Below, piece after piece: positions 44,221 to 50,019 of a stretch of DNA of 50,019 bases. Within the stretch, counting starts at the first letter, position 1. Every line of letters begins with the position of its first letter. Location: contig JAWQRO010000184.1 of NCBI GenBank assembly GCA_033557835.1, forward strand, positions 1 to 50,019, written 5' to 3'. The notes beneath the pieces are model-generated. The model saw nothing but the letters and a program-made list of their open reading frames with translations. It did no database searches and had not been told where the DNA came from. Made by a program: the position numbers and the translations under genes. Source of the DNA: Helochares maculicollis (lineage: Eukaryota; Arthropoda; Insecta; Coleoptera; Hydrophilidae).

Positions 44221-46137
44221 CGAGCGTTTCCGAAAAAGAAAAACTGTTTTACAAAACAGCCTACGCGGATACAAAGTGACTCTTGTACAATTGTATGTAG
44301 TATACTAATATTTTATTACCGCACTATAACAGAGTGTCTTCCTACAAAGACATCATTTAATATTCCTTGTGACATACCGAGAATGCAACATGTCACAACA
44401 CTCCTACATAATATGAGTTATGTTGTCGGAACAGAAGCGGGGTTTCATTCATATTCATTCTGCATGCATAAAAGATCTCAATATTGGCACCCTATTCTAT
44501 GTATGCGAATCAAGAACGAACATTTCACTTCATCTCTAAACCAGCCGCTACACTCGTATCAGTAGTAGTCAACTTTCTCGACTTGCGTGCTACTATGTTG
44601 ATGTTTTAATTAACCGACGTGAGTACCGGGGAATAATTAATTCTAAAGCCTTCAAAACCATAGCTGAACTGTAGTTTTAGCTGGCGATTTTTGCAACAAG
44701 TTTCAACTTCATTATGTGTTTGCGGTAATTGAAAGTTCTATTAATAGCTTTGGTATAGTATTTGTTTTACAATAATAATTATCTTTACTATATCAGAGTT
44801 GCATGATGCAGCTGATGCTTGCTCGTTGTAAATGAAATATTTATATATCTTAATTTAGAAGCGTTTGCTTTAGAAAGAGTAGAACAATTTAGAGCATATT
44901 TTGTACAAATTTTTTTCATTCTTTGTATTATCAAAAAATATGTATTTTAAGTGCTTGCTGCATGACCATTACAAATAAAGTAGTTTTGATGGTAAAACAA
45001 TCTACTGAAAATCCAAATGATTTCTCTATAGCTAATATGACATCAACAGTTCTTTTTATCTTTTTTATTTTACAGCAATCTAGCAATTTCCGAATTCATC
45101 GCTTGTGTTAATGTTAGACTTAATTATCTTTTTAATTGTTGACTGGATCAATTCTACATGATTATGAAACATTAGTAAAATAAACAAGATAAATTAGCAG
45201 CTAAGAAGGCTTAGCGTTATCCAGGATTTTTAATGACATTTAAAACTGCACTCGTCACATCATGCCTGAAATGATTTCCCCTGACATTTAAGCCGATTAT
45301 CAGGACTTTTAATTATTTGCAATATCTGCGCCAAAACTAATCTTAATTTGTTGATGATACAAATTTAAGTTTGCAAATACAAACAGCTACTAAGATGCTA
45401 TACTAAACAATGTATTCATGGGACAAATACACTGATTTGCTTAATCAAAAACAAGATCGTAGTTTTACACTGAACGATTAATTTTAATCTTATGACTTTA
45501 GACAGAATACTACTGTAACGAAATACCGTCTACACTAAGTGTAGAACAATCCAAGTATAGCAGGATGAACGAAATCATTCAGAGTCATCAGACCAAAAAA
45601 GGACATCTGCGTCATTGAAACAGAATAATATTTTATGATATGCTTTCCTTGGTTTTACCTAGAACTTGTCATGTTTTCAAAACATTTTAGAATGAGATGG
45701 TAAAGTATAGTAATGTGTCTTCAGCAAAAATCCTTTCCTTATTTCGCTTGATTAAATGCAGCGACTTTTAAGTATCAATTTTGTTATTTATAGCATCAAA
45801 AGATTATGTAAATGACTCGCTTAGAAACAAATGCATTATTCGCAAGACAAAAATTAAATTTTAAATTTTATATTATTTAAAAGATATTACTATTCTGAAT
45901 AGCAAAATTAATCTCTAATTAAATTGTGCTTCAAAACGACCCATAATTTTGACGCACCTTTAGTCATTCATGTTTTGAAGAAAGATATATTATACGATTT
46001 TGAATACAATTTGACGTTTCTCTAGAAAGGCTTCATCTTCTTGAATTTGTTTAAGAAAATAGACCATATTTAAAATCTTATTCTCAGTAGTATTGGACTC
46101 GATACATTTTTACTACAGCCTTAAAGTTGGAAAACTA

Positions 46138-47391
46138 TTAGGAGTACATATAAGTTTCCGCCGTTTTAAGAAAGGTGTCGCGGGGCGCGGCTTTCGTTAG
46201 AATTTGCAGATGATAACTGGCTTAAAAATTAGTCTGTTCGTTCTAAAATAACATAACCTTACTATGTTAGTGACGCCGTGCTAGTAAAATATAATTTTCT
46301 TGAGCTGAAAATGTCTAAATATGAACCAAATGAATGTCATTTGCGGGCACTTTTAATTTATTTCTTTAATTTCAAACAATCTGCAGCTGAGGCGCATGGA
46401 TTGCTCGTAGAAGCATATAATGAAGTTGCTTTGAGTGAGAGAACGTGTCGTGAGTGGTTTCAAAAGTTTAAAAACGGTGATTTTGATGTAGAAGAAGGCC
46501 AAGAATTTACGAAAATGCAAAATTGGAAGAATTATTGGAGGAAGATTCGTCTCAAACACAAGAGAAAGTTGCTCTCACATTGGAAGTCACTCAGCAAGCA
46601 GTTCCACATCGTTTAAAATCATTAAAAATTATTCATAAACAAGGAAATTGGGTTCCATACGAATTGCAGCCAAGAGATATTGAACGCCGATTATGCATGA
46701 GTGAAATGCTGCTAGCTAGGCATTAAAAAACGGTTTTTACGTCGAATCGCCACCGGGGATGAGAAATGGATACATAAAGATAACCCAAAAAGTAGAAAAT
46801 CATGGGGAAAACCTGTCTACGCGTCAACATCTACAGCAAAACCGAATATTCACGTAAAAAACTCATGCTGCGTATATGGTGGGGTTACCTGGGTGTGGTG
46901 TATTACGAGTTACTTAATCCGCACGAAACAATCACTGGTACTCTCTACCGAACACAATTGATGAGATTGAGCCGTGCTCTAGAGGAAAAACGCCCTCAAT
47001 ACTATTCTAAGCGCAACAAAATAATTCTACTCCATGATAATGTGGGGGTTTCACCGAAAAACTATTTGAAAACTTTTGATTGGGAAGTGTTACCCTACCC
47101 GCCGTATTCACCAGACATAGCGGCATCCGACTATTATCTGTTCCGGTCAATGGCAAATGCTCTGTCGGAGTAGCGGTTCGCAACATATAAAGATACCAAA
47201 AATTGGGTCGATACGTGGATAGCTTCAAAAGATAAGGAGTTCTTCAGATGTTGAATCCGAATGCTGCCTGAGAGATGGGAAAAAGTGGTTGCTAGTGATG
47301 GACAATACATTGAATAAACGTAAACTACCGTTCTTTTACAATAAATATTAATTTTTTTATAAAATTCGGCGGAAACTGTTTGTACTCCTTA
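46138..47391 (+). mobile_element. mariner, defective copy (1,254 bp), family shared with 35711-36984
   Basis: The left end is TTAGGAGTACATATAAGTTT and the right end is the complement of TAAGGAGTACAAACAGTTTC, with TA at 46136-46137 and 47392-47393. It is antisense to slit and forms an inverted pair, 9.2 kb apart, with the copy at 35711-36984. Confidence 0.95.
46311..47317 (+). pseudogene. mariner transposase pseudogene
   Basis: It starts MSKYEPNECHLRALLIYFFN with SERTCREWFQKFKNGDFDVE, then a frameshift near 46495. The frame at 46523 gives ELLEEDSSQTQEKVALTLEV through GNWVPYELQPRDIERRLC and ends at a stop after LLARH. From 46802 it reads RKKLMLRIWWGYLGVVYYEL, LLHDNVGVSP (residues lost after the second Asp) and PPYSPDIAASDYYLF. 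Two more in-frame stops precede the terminus WEKVVASDGQYIE. Confidence 0.92.
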
Positions 47392-49979
47392 TATTTTACT
47401 CGATTGTGTTCTTGTGCCACTCATCGTTAAAATGGCTAGCTTCGGAAACAAGGCTCACCAAAACTATCTACGAGAGATGTATTCAATATCTTTTAAAATT
47501 AGTCAAAACTGTGTACACAATAGAAAAATGTGTTATTCTAGTGCCTCGGTTAGCTACTCCCGGCTTATTCAAATTATTATATTCTAGAAAAAGTATGCTA
47601 TTCTTATATAAATAAATAGCTCTTATAGAATATCACATCTTTAAGAGAGATAAATAGAACTTACACACTCCGTTTGGAATTTCCATTCACCTGTTACACT
47701 TTGACACCCATTTACAAATAAATAGACGTAAATGATATACAGCTAACGTAAAGATATTATTAACATATTATATTCCCAGTACGGGCACACGTAGATATAA
47801 TTGAATGCCAGCTTTGTATAGGAGAAATTTATGGGGAACGATTGCCTAGACAATTTTGTTTACTTGCAGAACAATATATTATTGAGGAATGGAAAAGAGA
47901 AACAATAATTTATTCATAGAGAATATCCTTAGTGGCAATAATTGCATGGTAGAAACCGATGTAATCTGCGGGTTAACTGTTTGCAGATCAAAAGTCACAT
48001 CCCACGTCGAACAATTTCATAGGTTAAGTACTAACTTATAGTATATGTGGCCAAAGCGTACTGTGGAGACGTTGAAAGACCACCGCGATATACTTTCTCG
48101 GTGGGGTGGTCCACTGTTCATTACTTACGAGCACGGCCAAGCAATGCAACCAAGTGCATTATGTTGAAACTTGGACTATATTTACGTTTATGTAGTCTCT
48201 GCCTTGTAGGTACTTACTATCTGCAGTTCAGATAGATTACGATAATGTAAGTAGCCAGGCGATGAACATTAAGTAAATAATATCACTTGCATGAGTGACT
48301 GGAACTAATGATACGAATGAAATAACAAAATTCGCTTTAAAAGATATTAATCGCTTAAAGAGGTCCGCACAGTGGCGTAACCATAGTTTAACAGATAAAA
48401 TTGATAATGTGGTGCCACCTATTTCACTAAAATGGCGAAAAGAGCTCAATATATATTTTGAAGTTTTGTGTGTTCTGTTTAATGGATTTTTACATTTTAG
48501 AACCTAATCTAATGTTTTGTATTGATTATCTTAGTTGTGCAAAACTGTGTCGTACTATATATCGATCAGCATGTATAAATTCTTCCCGTATTCAAAAACC
48601 ATTGCACCCCGCCTAGTTTGCAATAAACCTGTCTATGTGATAATAATTGGTCATATTCATATAATGAAAAATTAAAGTGTGCATTATTTTATAAAAACAT
48701 AGAATGCGAAAAATTAAATGAAGTTTGTTGGGTCATCAACTGCAAAAATGCAAAATCAATGCTAAAATGTGAAGGTACAAACAGAAAAATATCAAGCACT
48801 CATTTTACTATTTCGAAATTACTACGGTAAAACTTATCAAGTATATTATAATTTTATCACAGTACAGAACACATTTTATAGTTGCAATATTTTACATCTT
48901 AAAGAGTAGGTAGATACACAAGCTTCGAAATTTATTACGTAAAAGCCGTCTTGGCGACATTATTAAGTAACGTGTTAAGGTATGTCATATCAAAATAAAA
49001 TATTATTGAAACAATTAGCTTTGTATATGAATAATTCAAGCACAGAGAACGGCCTCCAATGTTCTTGCGTGTGTTCTTTAGACAAAAAAATTTATCTTCA
49101 GGCTTATTGAATTCATACACATGACAAATAATAGGTTTTTATAAAATGAAACAATGAACAACACGAACTGGTGCATGAATGAAGTAGGTGTGTCATGCAA
49201 TTATACTGAAAGAATCGGCTATCATTAAGGTAAATCGAATGAACATATAACTGTCAGACATTCGTCATTAATATTAAATATGTGGGATGAAGCTGAAATT
49301 TCTTGGTATCACGAGATTGTTAATAATTAATTTCAAATTGCTTCTTAATACACATGCTGCGTTGCTTGCACTGACGGAATAAAGAAACGAATTAGAAACG
49401 AACCTGACTATTATTTAAAAGATTGGCTAATGGTTATTAATGCAAAAGAAATTTGAAGGTATTAGGCGCAATGCATGCTTAAATGGCGTTTTAGAGTAGT
49501 AAAAACTGCCAATTTGGTTATAAAATGGTAGGCCTAGATCAGTATGATAGAATTTAGAGCACTAGTCATTGTCTAATGTTTCATGGTTGGTATATTCTTA
49601 GGTAGTTTTGACAAGTGCATAGTATTTAAAACTTTCTAGTTGATTAGGAGATAAAGATTCAGTTGGATTTAGCCAGAATGACAAAATATAGTATAAAACT
49701 CTGGAGCATTTCCACTCAACATTTCCGTATAAATATATGTATGACATAAAAGTAACTGCGATAATTAATAATAAAACTAGAAACACTTACATGCGCTTCA
49801 AAATTAGAAGCAAAAGTTTTAATATTCGTAATTAATATATATTTCAATGTCTATATTCAACACATTATATTCATTATATATTATATTCATAAGGAAAATT
49901 CAATTCTTTTTCACAACATAAATGTAATCGGAATGTTTTTAATATTTCTTTATGTACTGTACAAAACTTTGTGTGTAAA

Positions 49980-50019
49980 TATATACCATACATATATATA
50001 GATATATATACATATATAT
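49980..50019. repeat. TA-rich microsatellite
   Basis: Interrupted (TA)n and CATATATATA tract at the right window edge. Confidence 0.85.

Larger units (their letters stand above)
18527..50019. other. long 5' intronic region of slit, no slit exon found
   Basis: 31.5 kb without any convincing slit exon. I looked on the minus strand for cysteine-rich LRRNT caps next to GTAAG-type donors and for signal-peptide-like starts. It holds mariner copies, retroelement debris, tandem repeats and GC-rich islands, listed separately. Stretches such as 22610-24880, 28000-30590, 30730-34840, 36990-39630 and 47400-49980 are otherwise plain AT-rich DNA. Confidence 0.7.

Noticed and set aside
47640..47680. Possible donor (ACTTAC) as an upstream slit exon
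   Set aside because: No LRRNT cysteines precede it.
48290..48430. Possible transposon fragment around CAGTGGCGTAACCATAG
   Set aside because: Motif resembles ends of common repeats, but no terminal repeats or ORF were found.
18527..50019. Intronic mir-218, which resides in vertebrate SLIT introns
   Set aside because: I scanned for the core TTGTGCTTGATCT on both strands and found no convincing hairpin.
1..50019. CRISPR arrays, bacterial operons, integrons or phage
   Set aside because: No spaced identical repeats; the DNA is intron-bearing animal sequence.

Overview
This window is arthropod, almost certainly insect, chromosomal DNA: AT-rich, intron-containing, with GT-AG splice sites and many decayed mariner transposons. 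It carries most of the slit gene on the minus strand. Slit is the secreted axon-guidance ligand of Robo receptors. The order (sub-class) of insect cannot be fixed from the sequence alone. The gene is split into many single-repeat exons, unlike the compact Drosophila gene as I remember it.

Layout, read in slit orientation (right to left). About 31.5 kb (18527-50019) holds no recognisable slit exon. I read it as part of a long 5' intron, because the signal-peptide exon and the first LRRNT cap are not in the window. From 18526 down to 1064, 23 coding exons join in one open frame of 4,063 nt (about 1,354 residues). They encode LRR domain D1 (without its N-terminal cap), complete D2, D3 and D4, six EGF modules, a laminin-G domain, a seventh EGF with an acidic linker before it, and the first part of the C-terminal cystine knot. 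The last piece of the knot lies beyond position 1. Every junction checked keeps phase and has GT-AG borders, and I found no stop or frameshift in any exon, so the gene looks functional.

The introns are packed with mariner-family copies (Tc1/mariner, DD34D type): 136-1027, 9087-10251, 12665-13931, a nested pair in 19329-22609, 25830-27117, a relic at about 27590-27960, 35711-36984 and 46138-47391. They fall into at least five families judged by terminal repeats and transposase type. All are broken by stops, frameshifts or internal deletions. Two families are present as inverted pairs inside the slit transcription unit. Other repeats are a fragment with a retroelement RNase H motif, a possible tRNA-derived SINE, a 26-bp perfect palindrome, and several direct or tandem repeats.

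I saw no CRISPR array, operon, rRNA or true tRNA gene, and no wholly new protein system. The most notable observations are the mariner whose terminal repeat supplies an in-frame stop just past the cystine-knot splice donor, direct repeats exactly abutting another mariner, inverted mariner pairs that could form intramolecular dsRNA in the slit pre-mRNA, a long perfect hairpin, CTCF-like motifs, and GC-rich islands in the long intron that are enhancer candidates.
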